A DNA stretch of 59,302 bases. Source: Candidatus Hydrogenedentota bacterium (lineage in GTDB: Bacteria > Hydrogenedentota > Hydrogenedentia > Hydrogenedentales > SLHB01). The translations under genes were made by a program, and so were the position numbers. The notes below the pieces were generated by a model. That model was not told where the DNA came from, made no database searches, and saw only the letters and a program-made list of their open reading frames with translations. Within the stretch, counting starts at the first letter, position 1. Every line of letters starts with the position of its first letter. The stretch covers positions 1-59,302 of the forward strand of contig JADLGB010000181.1 of the NCBI GenBank assembly GCA_020849535.1. The letters are read 5' to 3'. Shown one piece after another: positions 35,595 to 44,263 of this stretch.

Positions 35595-36782
35595 ATGGAG
35601 CGAAGCTATCAATATTACAAGGACTCCCTGAGCGGCTACCCCATGCCGCTCGCCTTTGTGGACCTGGACCTCTTCGACCAGAACACGCGGGACATCGCGC
35701 AGCGCGCCGGCAACAAGCACATACGCATCGCATCGAAATCCATTCGCTGCGTTCCATTGTTGGAGCGCATTCTCGCGTCGGACAATCGCTACCGTGGAAT
35801 CATGGCCTATAGCGCGCGCGAGGCGGTGTTTCTCAGCCAGCAAGGGCTCGACGACATCCTCATCGGGTATCCCGTTGTGCGTTGCGCGGAGGAGTCGCGC
35901 CTGTGCGATGAGCTGCGCCGCGGTAAACGCATCATCTGCATGGTGGATTGCGCCGAACACGTGGAGGCGCTGGAGCGGCTCGCCGCGACTTGCGATGTCA
36001 CGATTCCGCTGTGCGTCGACCTCGACCTGTCATCGCGATTCCCGGGACTACACTTTGGAGTACATCGATCACCGCTATCCAGTGCCGCACAAGTCGTGGA
36101 CTTGTGCCGTTGCATTGCGGACAGCACACGTCTGCGGCTCAGTGGATTGATGGGCTATGAAGCCCAGATCGCCGGCCTTCCGGATAATGTCCCAGGTGGT
36201 GGGCTCAAGAATACGATAGTTCGCGTGCTCAAGCGCCGTTCCCTTCGCGAACTCCGGGAGCGCCGTTTACGTGCCGTGGAAGCGCTGCACGCGGCGGGAA
36301 TGGAACTCGACTTTGTCAATGGCGGCGGCACCGGCAGCATCGAGAGCACCATTGCGGAAGATTGCGTGACAGAGGTCACCGCCGGGTCCGGGTTCTTTTC
36401 TCCAGTTCTTTTCGACTGGTACGCGGGTTTCAAGCACCTGCCCGCCGTGGGCTATGCGGTCGAAATCACCCGCAAGCCAGATGTTGATCTGTACACATGC
36501 CACGGCGGCGGCTACGTGGCCTCGGGAGTGGGGAAGGACAAAACTCCGCGTCCCTACTTGCCGGAAGGCGCCGCACTACTGCCGCACGAAGGCGCGGGCG
36601 AAGTGCAAACTCCAATTCGTTATACGGGGCCAGAGAAACTCAACCTGGGGGATCCTGTATTCATGCGCTACGCAAAAGCGGGGGAGCTGTGCGAGCGCTT
36701 CAATTGCCTCCTTGCCGTCTCCGGCGGCAAGGTCGTGGACGAACTCCCCACCTATCGCGGCGAAGGCCAGGTGTTTCTGTAA
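35595..36782 (+). CDS. PLP-dependent D-threonine aldolase/alanine-racemase-like enzyme
   Basis: Fold-type III PLP enzyme of 395 residues (amino acid deaminase/aldolase group). The N-terminal TIM barrel holds the cofactor lysine K48 in RIASKSIR; the C-terminal beta domain contains TCHGGGYV, whose His sits where D-threonine aldolase binds its metal, although the usual HxD is not clear. Candidate activities are D-amino-acid aldol cleavage, deamination or racemisation. The ATG at 35595 has AAAGG nearby and starts the fold; the 71-codon upstream extension runs through a repeat and is rejected. Confidence 0.82.
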   Translation: MERSYQYYKDSLSGYPMPLAFVDLDLFDQNTRDIAQRAGNKHIRIASKSIRCVPLLERILASDNRYRGIMAYSAREAVFLSQQGLDDILIGYPVVRCAEESRLCDELRRGKRIICMVDCAEHVEALERLAATCDVTIPLCVDLDLSSRFPGLHFGVHRSPLSSAAQVVDLCRCIADSTRLRLSGLMGYEAQIAGLPDNVPGGGLKNTIVRVLKRRSLRELRERRLRAVEALHAAGMELDFVNGGGTGSIESTIAEDCVTEVTAGSGFFSPVLFDWYAGFKHLPAVGYAVEITRKPDVDLYTCHGGGYVASGVGKDKTPRPYLPEGAALLPHEGAGEVQTPIRYTGPEKLNLGDPVFMRYAKAGELCERFNCLLAVSGGKVVDELPTYRGEGQVFL

Positions 36783-36834
36783 TTGAATGAGACACGGGGG
36801 TGTCTTCAGCGCAAGTTGCGCATAGGAGGGTGTC

Positions 36835-38157
36835 ATGAACCGTGCCGTGTTTGTCCTGATCGTACTGGGAGTGGCCATAGCCATAGTTCTTTCCGCCGCT
36901 CTGCTGAAGCGCGGCACATCGACTGCGGACCCGCCAGCCCCTACCCTGGGAGCGGGGCCTAGTCCCCTTCACGAGGCCGCAGGCGCCGGGGAGTCGGGTG
37001 CGGTCGAACAGTTGCTAGCAGACGGCGCCGATCCGAATGTTCTCGACGATCAAGGCAAGACCCCTCTGCACTGGTCTGCCGCGAACGGGCACATGCAGAT
37101 GACCGAGCGCTTGCTGAAAGCAGGCTCAAAACCGGGTATAAGAGACGTCCACGGCAAAAGCGCGTTTGACTACGCTTATGCGGGCGGCCATATGGGAACC
37201 GCTGAACTCCTGGCGAATGCCGCCGGCCAAGCCATGCCTTCCGAACCGCCCGCGCCGGAACTCCCTCCCGCGATCGGCGCCGTGACCTCTTCCACGGGAC
37301 AACACCTCAACCCATCGCTCAAGTTTCCCGATCTGCCCTCATTCGAGGCGGCTATCGGCCAGCCTGGGCTACTCCTGACCAGCGATCACGTGTGGTTGTT
37401 CGCGCCGAAGGCGAGTGAGGCGGGCGCGCAGACCGTGTTTCCCATTCTCGTGCGCGCCTACGACGAATTGCACCGCATCACCGGCATCCACACCGAATAC
37501 ATCATGGTCGTCTACAACTTCTCGAAAGGCCACAAGGAGGCCTTCGGCGGAACGGGCAACTGCGTCATCTACTACGATGACGAGAATCTCCAGCTTGATC
37601 GACAGGAGGAATGGAACCGGTACGGCGTTCCGCATGTTTCGGGATACATCGAGGAGATGGCGCACAACTTTGTGGGCACAAGCAAGGCCCAGTTCGGATG
37701 GGAGATGATTGGCTGGTCTATTGGTGTGAACACCACGCTGGCGGTTGCATCGAACCCCATCTTTGTCCAGTCGCTGAATCGGACGCGTCAGGGCCAGGCG
37801 GAGACCTTCCAGCGCTACGTGGCTGCCGGTTTCGTCTTCCCCGCGGACGTGGAGTCCAATCTCGTGGATCGCATTCACGCCCACCTGCTTGGCCAATGCG
37901 AACAGCAGTATGGGCCGTCCTTCTGGCCGGACTTCTTCACAGAGGTTCGCAAGGAAGCTGGGGCACTGCGTGACGCCGTGAACGCGGGTAAGGACGACGA
38001 CACCCGCAACGCCCGCTACCGCATCACGGTCGACTGCTTTGACCGCTTGCCCGGCTTGCACTTCAAGCAGCTCCTCGCAAACAGCGGCATATCCCTCACG
38101 ACCGATGTGAAGTCCCTGCATCCCACTGAACCCGGTTGGAACCGCAGACTCAAGTGA
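36835..38157 (+). CDS. Ankyrin-repeat protein with a degenerate gluzincin-like domain
   Basis: A 440-residue anchored protein. An N-terminal hydrophobic helix (4-25) is followed by about three ankyrin repeats (41-120: HEAAGAGESGAVEQLL, GKTPLHWSAANGHMQMTERLL, GKSAFDYAYAGGHMG). After a linker, residues 160-430 resemble a zinc peptidase, with EEMAHNF where a gluzincin HExxH helix would be and WEMIGWSIG as the downstream Glu helix. The first His of the motif is Glu, so peptidase activity is doubtful. GGAGGG lies near the ATG. The ankyrin part likely mediates protein binding outside the cytoplasm. Confidence 0.72.
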   Translation: MNRAVFVLIVLGVAIAIVLSAALLKRGTSTADPPAPTLGAGPSPLHEAAGAGESGAVEQLLADGADPNVLDDQGKTPLHWSAANGHMQMTERLLKAGSKPGIRDVHGKSAFDYAYAGGHMGTAELLANAAGQAMPSEPPAPELPPAIGAVTSSTGQHLNPSLKFPDLPSFEAAIGQPGLLLTSDHVWLFAPKASEAGAQTVFPILVRAYDELHRITGIHTEYIMVVYNFSKGHKEAFGGTGNCVIYYDDENLQLDRQEEWNRYGVPHVSGYIEEMAHNFVGTSKAQFGWEMIGWSIGVNTTLAVASNPIFVQSLNRTRQGQAETFQRYVAAGFVFPADVESNLVDRIHAHLLGQCEQQYGPSFWPDFFTEVRKEAGALRDAVNAGKDDDTRNARYRITVDCFDRLPGLHFKQLLANSGISLTTDVKSLHPTEPGWNRRLK

Positions 38158-38166
38158 GCATGCACC

Positions 38167-38342
38167 GTAGGGCGGGATTTGTTCCCGCCTTCTTGCCTTC
38201 CCGAATTCAAACTGGAGGCAAAACAATTCCGAACGTGAGTTTGCGTGATGCGCCATCAGGAGCGCCGGCATCCCTGCCGGCTCTTGAGCGAGCAGGCAGC
38301 GATTCGCTTTCGTCAAGAAGGCGGGAACTAATCCCGCCCTAC
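38167..38342. repeat. Composite inverted-repeat element
   Basis: Two 29-bp arms, 38167-38195 and 38314-38342, are inverted copies with one mismatch; each begins GTAGGGCGGGAT on its own strand. The 118 bp between them contains another dispersed palindrome (38259-38283). It has the look of a small non-autonomous element, but no target-site duplication is obvious. Confidence 0.8.
38259..38283. repeat. Dispersed GC palindrome, copy 2
   Basis: Identical over 25 bp to 25820-25844. It is nested inside the composite element at 38167-38342. Confidence 0.75.
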
Positions 38343-38437
38343 ACAATGCGCACCTCCGCGTTTGGCGGACTTGACACCCAGGCCGCACTTGCCGTTCACT
38401 GTGTTCCTGACAATTAACCCATTCACCGGAGATCACA

Positions 38438-40495
38438 ATGAGTCACCACGTCCGGATACTGGTTCTTACGCTCGTCATCGTGCTATGCCCCGCATTCGCC
38501 GCGGATCTGCACGTCTCCCCTGGTGGCAATGATACGAATGCGGGAACGGAGCAGGCCCCGCTCGCCACGGTGGCGGGTGCACGCGATGCTGTGCGTACAC
38601 TGCGAGCGGCCTCGGGGTGGACACCGCAACCGATCACACTTCTGGTGCATCCCGGGCGTTACGTGCTCACTGAGTCGTGGACGCTGGCCGAGAGCGATGG
38701 TGGCGCCGCGGACGCGCCGATCGCCTATCGGGCCACAGGTCCTGGCGTCGTGTTTGTGGGCGGCAAAGACATTCCCGCCGATGTTTTTCAGCCTGTGACC
38801 GCCGAGGCCGATCTGAAACTTCTCGCGCCGGAAGCCCAGTCGGGTGTCATGAAGGCAGACCTTCGCGCACTCGGCATTGAAGACCTCGGGACCTTCCCCG
38901 ACAACTTTGAGAACGCGCCGCCCTTGCCCGAACTCTTCTTCAACGACGAGCGCATGACGCTTGCCCGCTGGCCCAACGAGGGCTGGGCAACGGTCGCAAA
39001 GGTGATCGAAAGCGGTCCCGCACCCTGGCGAAATCACGCGTCGGATTCACCAAACATTTTCGAGTACGAAGGCGACCGTCCCGCCCGCTGGATCGGCCAG
39101 GATGTGTGGCTGCACGGATACTGGTGTTTCGACTGGAGTGCCGAGACCATCCGTGTCGGCACGATCGACACCGCCACGCGCCAGATCACCCTCGGCAAAC
39201 AACATCACTACGGACTCGGCAGCGGTAACCCGGCCCCGCGCCGCTACTATGCGACCAATCTCCTCGCCGAACTGGATGTGCCGGGTGAATACTACATCGA
39301 TCGCGCCGCAGGCACGCTCTACTTCTGGCCGCCCGCTCCGCTCGCGGAGGGACGGACAGTGCTGTCCACGCTGGCCGCTCCAGTCATCCTGTTGGATCAC
39401 GTTTCGTACGTATCGCTGATCGGTCTCGGCGTGGAAGCCTGCGTCGGTACGGGCATCGAAGTCCGGGGCGGACGTCATGTGGCGTTGCGCTGTTGTTCAG
39501 TGCGCAACACGGGCCAGGCCGGAGTCGTGATTTCAGATGGAGACCACCATCGCGTTTCCGGCTGCGACATCCACGACACCGGAACCGCCGGCCTGCACGT
39601 CGGCGGAGGCGACCGGAAGACCTTGACGCCCTGCAACCACGTCGTCGAGAACAACCACATCTGGCGCGTGTCGCGCCGCCAGCGCACGCACGCCTACAAC
39701 ATTCACATGTCGGGCGTGGGCATCCGCGTTGCCCACAACCTCATTCACGACGCGCCGCACCAGGCAATCGGGCTCGGCGGTAACGATCACGTCATTGAGT
39801 TCAACGACATCCACCACAGCGGCCAGGAGACAGACGATTCCGGCGCCTACTACATGGGACGCAATCCCTCCGAACGCGGCACCATCATTCGCAACAACTA
39901 CTGGCACGACATCGGCAGCGCCCTGACGCACGGCAGTTGCGCTATCTACTTCGATGACGGGTCCGGCGGGCAGACGGTCGAGGGCAATGTCTTCTATCGC
40001 GCGGCGGGCGGCAGTTTCGGCGCGGTCTTCGTGCATGGTGGGCACGACAACACGGCCTCTAACAACATCTTCATCGAATGCAAACGCGCCATCGGGTCCG
40101 CGCCATGGGACGACCAACGCTGGTGGGACTACGTCAAAGCGGAACTCTGGCAGCGGGTCCTGCTGCAGGATGTGGACATCACGAAACCGCCGTATACGGA
40201 GCGCTATCCGGACCTAGTGGGTTTCATGGAGCCCAACGACCGCCCCAGGGTAAATGCTGCCGCGAACAACGTCGTAGTCCAGTGCGGCGCCTTTCTCAAC
40301 GGCAACTGGGAAGACAAAGGCAACTTCGTGACGGACAGCGACCCAGGCTTTGTCGACGTGGCAAACCAAAACTTCGCATTGCGCGAAGACTCGATCGTTT
40401 TCACGAGACTCCCAGGGTTCACCGCAATTCCCTTTGCGGAGATCGGTCTTCTCCCCGGCACGGAACGTGCTGAATTCGGCCTGCAGGATCACTGA
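38438..40495 (+). CDS. Secreted right-handed beta-helix (pectate-lyase-like) protein
   Basis: Exported 685-residue protein with a Sec signal ending near AFAADL. It then shows the common opening of this group, HVSPGGNDTNAGTEQAPLAT, and a long run of parallel beta-helix coils rich in Asn/His/Gly turns (GVVISDGDHHRVSGCDIHDTG, then NNHI, NLIHDA and so on). Such proteins are polysaccharide lyases, epimerases or glycoside hydrolases; no catalytic residues can be assigned safely. It lies alone between repeat DNA and the aldehyde dehydrogenase operon. Confidence 0.85.
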   Translation: MSHHVRILVLTLVIVLCPAFAADLHVSPGGNDTNAGTEQAPLATVAGARDAVRTLRAASGWTPQPITLLVHPGRYVLTESWTLAESDGGAADAPIAYRATGPGVVFVGGKDIPADVFQPVTAEADLKLLAPEAQSGVMKADLRALGIEDLGTFPDNFENAPPLPELFFNDERMTLARWPNEGWATVAKVIESGPAPWRNHASDSPNIFEYEGDRPARWIGQDVWLHGYWCFDWSAETIRVGTIDTATRQITLGKQHHYGLGSGNPAPRRYYATNLLAELDVPGEYYIDRAAGTLYFWPPAPLAEGRTVLSTLAAPVILLDHVSYVSLIGLGVEACVGTGIEVRGGRHVALRCCSVRNTGQAGVVISDGDHHRVSGCDIHDTGTAGLHVGGGDRKTLTPCNHVVENNHIWRVSRRQRTHAYNIHMSGVGIRVAHNLIHDAPHQAIGLGGNDHVIEFNDIHHSGQETDDSGAYYMGRNPSERGTIIRNNYWHDIGSALTHGSCAIYFDDGSGGQTVEGNVFYRAAGGSFGAVFVHGGHDNTASNNIFIECKRAIGSAPWDDQRWWDYVKAELWQRVLLQDVDITKPPYTERYPDLVGFMEPNDRPRVNAAANNVVVQCGAFLNGNWEDKGNFVTDSDPGFVDVANQNFALREDSIVFTRLPGFTAIPFAEIGLLPGTERAEFGLQDH

Positions 40496-40553
40496 TGAAA
40501 TCGGACAATTGTCAAATCCCATACTTCCCATACTTCCCACGTCCCCAGCCCAG

Positions 40554-40582
40554 TTGCCACCCATGCCACACTCTGCTATAGT
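40554..40582 (+). promoter_or_regulatory. Putative promoter of the aldehyde dehydrogenase operon
   Basis: TTGCCA, 17-bp spacer, TATAGT, with TG one base before the -10 (extended -10). It ends about 75 bp before the ATG of the aldehyde dehydrogenase gene. Confidence 0.6.
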
Positions 40583-40657
40583 GGCGGGCAGGTCGTTTGT
40601 GCTGCATGGCCCCTTGCCGTTCTGGCATCTACCGCGTGGATGGAGGTTTGTCGAACC

Positions 40658-42268
40658 ATGGCAGAATCAGCGGCTCTGAACACACCAGCGTTCCAGCAGA
40701 TGGGCCATGCTGCCCAGGAAATCGTCGTGCGCGATCCGCGCACCGGACAAGTGCTCTACTCGTTTCAGGAACCTTCAGACGACGATATCCGCCACACGTT
40801 CGATGAGGCCCGCGCTGCGTTCAATACGATTCGCGCGATGACCGTGCGCGAACGCCTGAATGAAACGCTCAAGCTCAAGCACTACTTTCTCGCCAACAAG
40901 GAGAAGATCGTCGACCGCGTCGTGCAGGAAACCGGCAAGGCCCGGACCGACGCCCTCATCTCGGAAGTCTTCACGGTCCTCGACATCATCGACTATTACG
41001 ACAAACACGCCGAACGTCACCTCGCGGACGAGAAGGTGCCCACTCCGATCATCCTGCAGGGGAAGAAATCCAAGATCTTCTACTCGCCTCTTGGAACCGT
41101 CCTCATTATTTCTCCCTGGAATTACCCCCTCAATCTCGCCATGGTCCCCATGATCACGGCATTTGTGGCGGGCAATTCCGTGGTCTTCAAACCGTCCGAA
41201 TGGACGCCGCTCAAGGGCCTCGTGGAGGAGATCGTCGAGGGAAGTGGGTTCATGAAGGAAGCGGTTCACGTGGTCTACGGAGGCAAGGACACCGGCCGCA
41301 GACTCATCGATCGGCGTCCCGCGAAGATCCTCTTCACCGGCAGCACGCGCGCCGGCAAACAGATCATGGAGCAGGCCGCGAAGCACCTGATTCCCGTTGA
41401 ACTGGAACTGGGCGGCAAGGATCCCATGGTCGTTTTCGAGGACGCCGACCTGGATCGGACTGCGGTTGGCGCGGTCTGGGGCGCCATGACGAATTGCGGC
41501 CAAACCTGCACTTCCGTCGAGCGGGTGTTGGTTCAGGAGCGGATCTATACCCAGTTTGTGGACGTACTCAAACAGAAGATTGAAAAACTCTCGCATCCCG
41601 CGATCGATCCGAAACAGCCCGACGCTGGCGATCTGGATGTCGGCTTCATGACCGCTCCTTTTCAGATTGAAAAGGTGGAGGACCAAGTCAATGAGGCCGT
41701 GGCCAGAGGCGCCAAGATCCACACGGGAGGCTCGCGGGACGCTGCTTTCAGCGCCTATCCTCCCACGCTCATCACGGATGTCGATAGCTCCATGAAGATA
41801 TGTACCGACGAGACCTTTGGCCCCGTGCTGACCGTGCAGCCCTTCAAGACCGAAGAAGAAGCCATTACCATGGCCAACGATTCGCCTTACGGCCTGAGCG
41901 CCAGCGTGTGGTCGCGCGATATCGACCGCGCCACGCGCGTCGCGCGCGCCATCGACACCGGAAACGTGTCCATCAACAACGTGCTTGCTACCCAGGGCAA
42001 CTCGGCCCTCCCCTTCGGCGGCACCAAGGAAAGCGGTTTTGGCCGTTACAAAGGCCCGCACGGACTCCACAGTTTCTCCAACATCAAGAGCATCATGATC
42101 GACACGGGTGGCAAATTCGAACCACACTGGTATCCGTACTCCCGCGAGAAGTACGTGCTCTTCAGCAAGCTCCTCGACGCCGTATACGGCGGGGGTCCTT
42201 TCTGGCTGCTCAAGACCCTGCTGGTCGGTATGAAGCTGGAAGGCGTCGTCAAGAAGAACAGGCTTTAA
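40658..42268 (+). CDS. Aldehyde dehydrogenase family protein (ALDH3-like)
   Basis: NAD(P)-dependent aldehyde dehydrogenase, 536 residues. The Glu motif ELELGGKDP and the catalytic Cys motif NCGQTCTSVERV are intact, with the nucleotide-binding PWNYPLN and FTGST segments. A hydrophobic C-terminal tail (FWLLKTLLVGMKLEG) resembles the membrane-association end of fatty aldehyde dehydrogenases. The ATG at 40658 has GGAGG 10 bases upstream. The GMC oxidoreductase that follows could make aldehydes from alcohols, which this enzyme would oxidise to acids. Confidence 0.93.
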   Translation: MAESAALNTPAFQQMGHAAQEIVVRDPRTGQVLYSFQEPSDDDIRHTFDEARAAFNTIRAMTVRERLNETLKLKHYFLANKEKIVDRVVQETGKARTDALISEVFTVLDIIDYYDKHAERHLADEKVPTPIILQGKKSKIFYSPLGTVLIISPWNYPLNLAMVPMITAFVAGNSVVFKPSEWTPLKGLVEEIVEGSGFMKEAVHVVYGGKDTGRRLIDRRPAKILFTGSTRAGKQIMEQAAKHLIPVELELGGKDPMVVFEDADLDRTAVGAVWGAMTNCGQTCTSVERVLVQERIYTQFVDVLKQKIEKLSHPAIDPKQPDAGDLDVGFMTAPFQIEKVEDQVNEAVARGAKIHTGGSRDAAFSAYPPTLITDVDSSMKICTDETFGPVLTVQPFKTEEEAITMANDSPYGLSASVWSRDIDRATRVARAIDTGNVSINNVLATQGNSALPFGGTKESGFGRYKGPHGLHSFSNIKSIMIDTGGKFEPHWYPYSREKYVLFSKLLDAVYGGGPFWLLKTLLVGMKLEGVVKKNRL

Positions 42269-42328
42269 TTCATCGGACGGGCCAGTATGCTGGGGGGACT
42301 GCCAAAATCATCGTGCAGAGTGGTGCGT

Positions 42329-43723
42329 ATGCCGGATCAGGACATCTTTGATTTCATTATCGTAGGCTCGGGGACTTCCGGGGGCGTCGTCGCGCAGCGC
42401 CTGCAACACGCGGGCGCGCGATGTCTCCTTCTTGAGGCCGGCAAGTATTACCGCGCCGAGTCCTTTCCCGAGAACGAGGCTGACTACAGCGCCCAACTCT
42501 TCTGGGGCGGCGGCCTCGAATTCGACACGAAATGCACGATGGGCTTCCTCCGTGGGAAGTGCGTGGGTGGCGGCTCCATCGTCAATCAGTGCCTGCTCGA
42601 CCGCTTCGATGACGCCGCGCTCGACGATTGGAAGACCGCCAGTGGCGTGGACTACTTCACGACAGAGGCGATGGACCCCTGGTATGCGGCCATCGAGGCG
42701 GACTTGGCACTCATGACCTTGCCTGAAGAGCATCGCAACAGAAATGCCCATCTCTTCATCCAGGGCCTGGAGCGCGCCGGCATCTGCTGGGCGCCGTTGC
42801 GTAGAGGGCAGTCGGATTGCGCCACGGAACACGGCAACGACTGCATGCCATGCCTCGGCGGGTGCCGCCGCGACTCCAAGCAGAGTTCGCTCGTGGCGTT
42901 CATCCGCCGCGCCGAGCGCGAGGGCTTGACCATCGTGCCCGAGTTTCACGCCGCGCACATCGAACACCGCAACGATGGCGTCACGGTGCGCGGCCGCAAC
43001 GGCTCCGGCGCGGCATCTTTTCACGGAAGGCGCTGTATCCTCGCAGGCGGCTCGTTCGGCACCACGCAACTGCTCCTCGCCTCGGGCTTCAAGGACCGGC
43101 TCCCGGCGCTTGGCCGCGGTTTCACCATGCACCCGCAGTACATGACCTTTGCCGAGTTCGATGATCCCGTGGACGCCCACAAAGGCGCCTTCCAAACAGT
43201 GAAATCCGCGGACCCGGGTCTGCGTGCCAAAGGCTACAAGCTCGAGAATGTCTTCGCGCCGCCGGTCTCGGTAGCGATGCTCTTCGCACGCGGCGGATCG
43301 GAATTGCAGGCGTTCATGCTGCGGTATCGCTATCTGGCCTGCATGGAAGTTGCCGTGCGCGATGAGGCAACCGGCGAACTCTCCATCGACCGCAAGGGCC
43401 GTCTGCGCGCGAGCAAAGCACTGACCGCTCAGGATCGCGCCCGCCGCGATGAAGGGCTCAAGACGGTGCGCGGCATCTTCGAGTCCCTGGGGGCCAAGGG
43501 CATCTTCCAGTCGCCTCTGTATTTCGGGCTTCACCTGATGGGTGGCTGCGCGATTGGCACCGATCCCGCGCGATCTGTGGTCGGCCCTGATTTTCAGGTT
43601 CATGACCGCAGGAATCTCTACATCGCCGACACCAGCATCTACCCCAACGCTCCGGGCATCAATCCTGCCTTGACCTGCATGGCGTTGACCCATAGACTGG
43701 CCACGCTTCTGGCGCGGCGATGA
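42329..43723 (+). CDS. GMC family FAD-dependent oxidoreductase
   Basis: GMC oxidoreductase of 464 residues that oxidises alcohols with FAD. The N-terminus holds the FAD loop IIVGSGTSGG directly after the start, and the C-terminal GMC domain ends with GINPALTCMALTHRLA, including an Asn-Pro pair of the active-site region. A Cys-rich stretch (CMPCLGGCRRDSKQSS) near residue 185 is typical of the long-chain alcohol/gluconate-type members. Start by family N-terminus; an ATG at 42287 is possible. Its stop lies at a coupled small gene. Probable substrates are alcohols or sterol-like compounds. Confidence 0.9.
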   Translation: MPDQDIFDFIIVGSGTSGGVVAQRLQHAGARCLLLEAGKYYRAESFPENEADYSAQLFWGGGLEFDTKCTMGFLRGKCVGGGSIVNQCLLDRFDDAALDDWKTASGVDYFTTEAMDPWYAAIEADLALMTLPEEHRNRNAHLFIQGLERAGICWAPLRRGQSDCATEHGNDCMPCLGGCRRDSKQSSLVAFIRRAEREGLTIVPEFHAAHIEHRNDGVTVRGRNGSGAASFHGRRCILAGGSFGTTQLLLASGFKDRLPALGRGFTMHPQYMTFAEFDDPVDAHKGAFQTVKSADPGLRAKGYKLENVFAPPVSVAMLFARGGSELQAFMLRYRYLACMEVAVRDEATGELSIDRKGRLRASKALTAQDRARRDEGLKTVRGIFESLGAKGIFQSPLYFGLHLMGGCAIGTDPARSVVGPDFQVHDRRNLYIADTSIYPNAPGINPALTCMALTHRLATLLARR

Positions 43724-43743
43724 GCGGGGGAGGAAGGGAGCCT

Positions 43744-44166
43744 ATGTCAACATCCCATTCGCAGATGCTCGATGCACGCGCAGTCCGTGCGCTGGAACGA
43801 CTGGGCGACATGATCGTGCCCCGGCTGGGCAGCCTTCCATCCTTCTCGGAACTCGGTTGTGTCGAACATGTTGATTCCGTGTTGACCTACGCCCCCCCCG
43901 AAGACGTCACCAGTCTCAAGACGCTCCTGGATGTGCTCTACTACGTCCCTGACTTCGCGCTCAGATTCCTCGTTCGCGCGATGGCCAGACCTGAGAAGTG
44001 GCCCGAGTTCATCGCCGCCAACCTTCGGCTATTGGACATGGGTATCCGTGGCGTTGTGCTTTCACTCTACTACTCGGGCAAGACTGGCGCCACGTACAAG
44101 GGCCCGACGCCTCAGGAACTCATGGGCTACGAGATTCGCCGGATTCCGCGGGAGGCCCTCACATAG
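43744..44166 (+). CDS. Small partner of the GMC oxidoreductase (gluconate 2-dehydrogenase subunit 3-like)
   Basis: A 140-residue helical protein directly after the GMC gene. GMC oxidoreductases of the gluconate dehydrogenase type often need a small gamma subunit, and the layout, length and the motif MIVPRLGSLP fit that role, although similarity to the known subunit family is weak. No Tat signal is seen. The ATG at 43744 follows GGAAGGGAG; an ATG at 43720 overlaps the GMC stop and is an alternative. The three genes form an alcohol-to-acid oxidation operon by inference. Confidence 0.6.
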   Translation: MSTSHSQMLDARAVRALERLGDMIVPRLGSLPSFSELGCVEHVDSVLTYAPPEDVTSLKTLLDVLYYVPDFALRFLVRAMARPEKWPEFIAANLRLLDMGIRGVVLSLYYSGKTGATYKGPTPQELMGYEIRRIPREALT

Positions 44167-44214
44167 TCACGAGTGATCGCGGCCACGTTTAGTGAAACCA
44201 TTTGAGTCCTCCGC

Positions 44215-44220
44215 TATAAT
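44215..44220 (+). promoter_or_regulatory. Putative -10 box before the spermidine-synthase-like gene
   Basis: TATAAT, 44 bp before the TTG start. The -35 region (GTGAAA) is weak. Confidence 0.4.
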
Positions 44221-44263
44221 CGCGCTATCGAGTTTGTCTTGAGTTGACGTGAAGGGAATCGCG

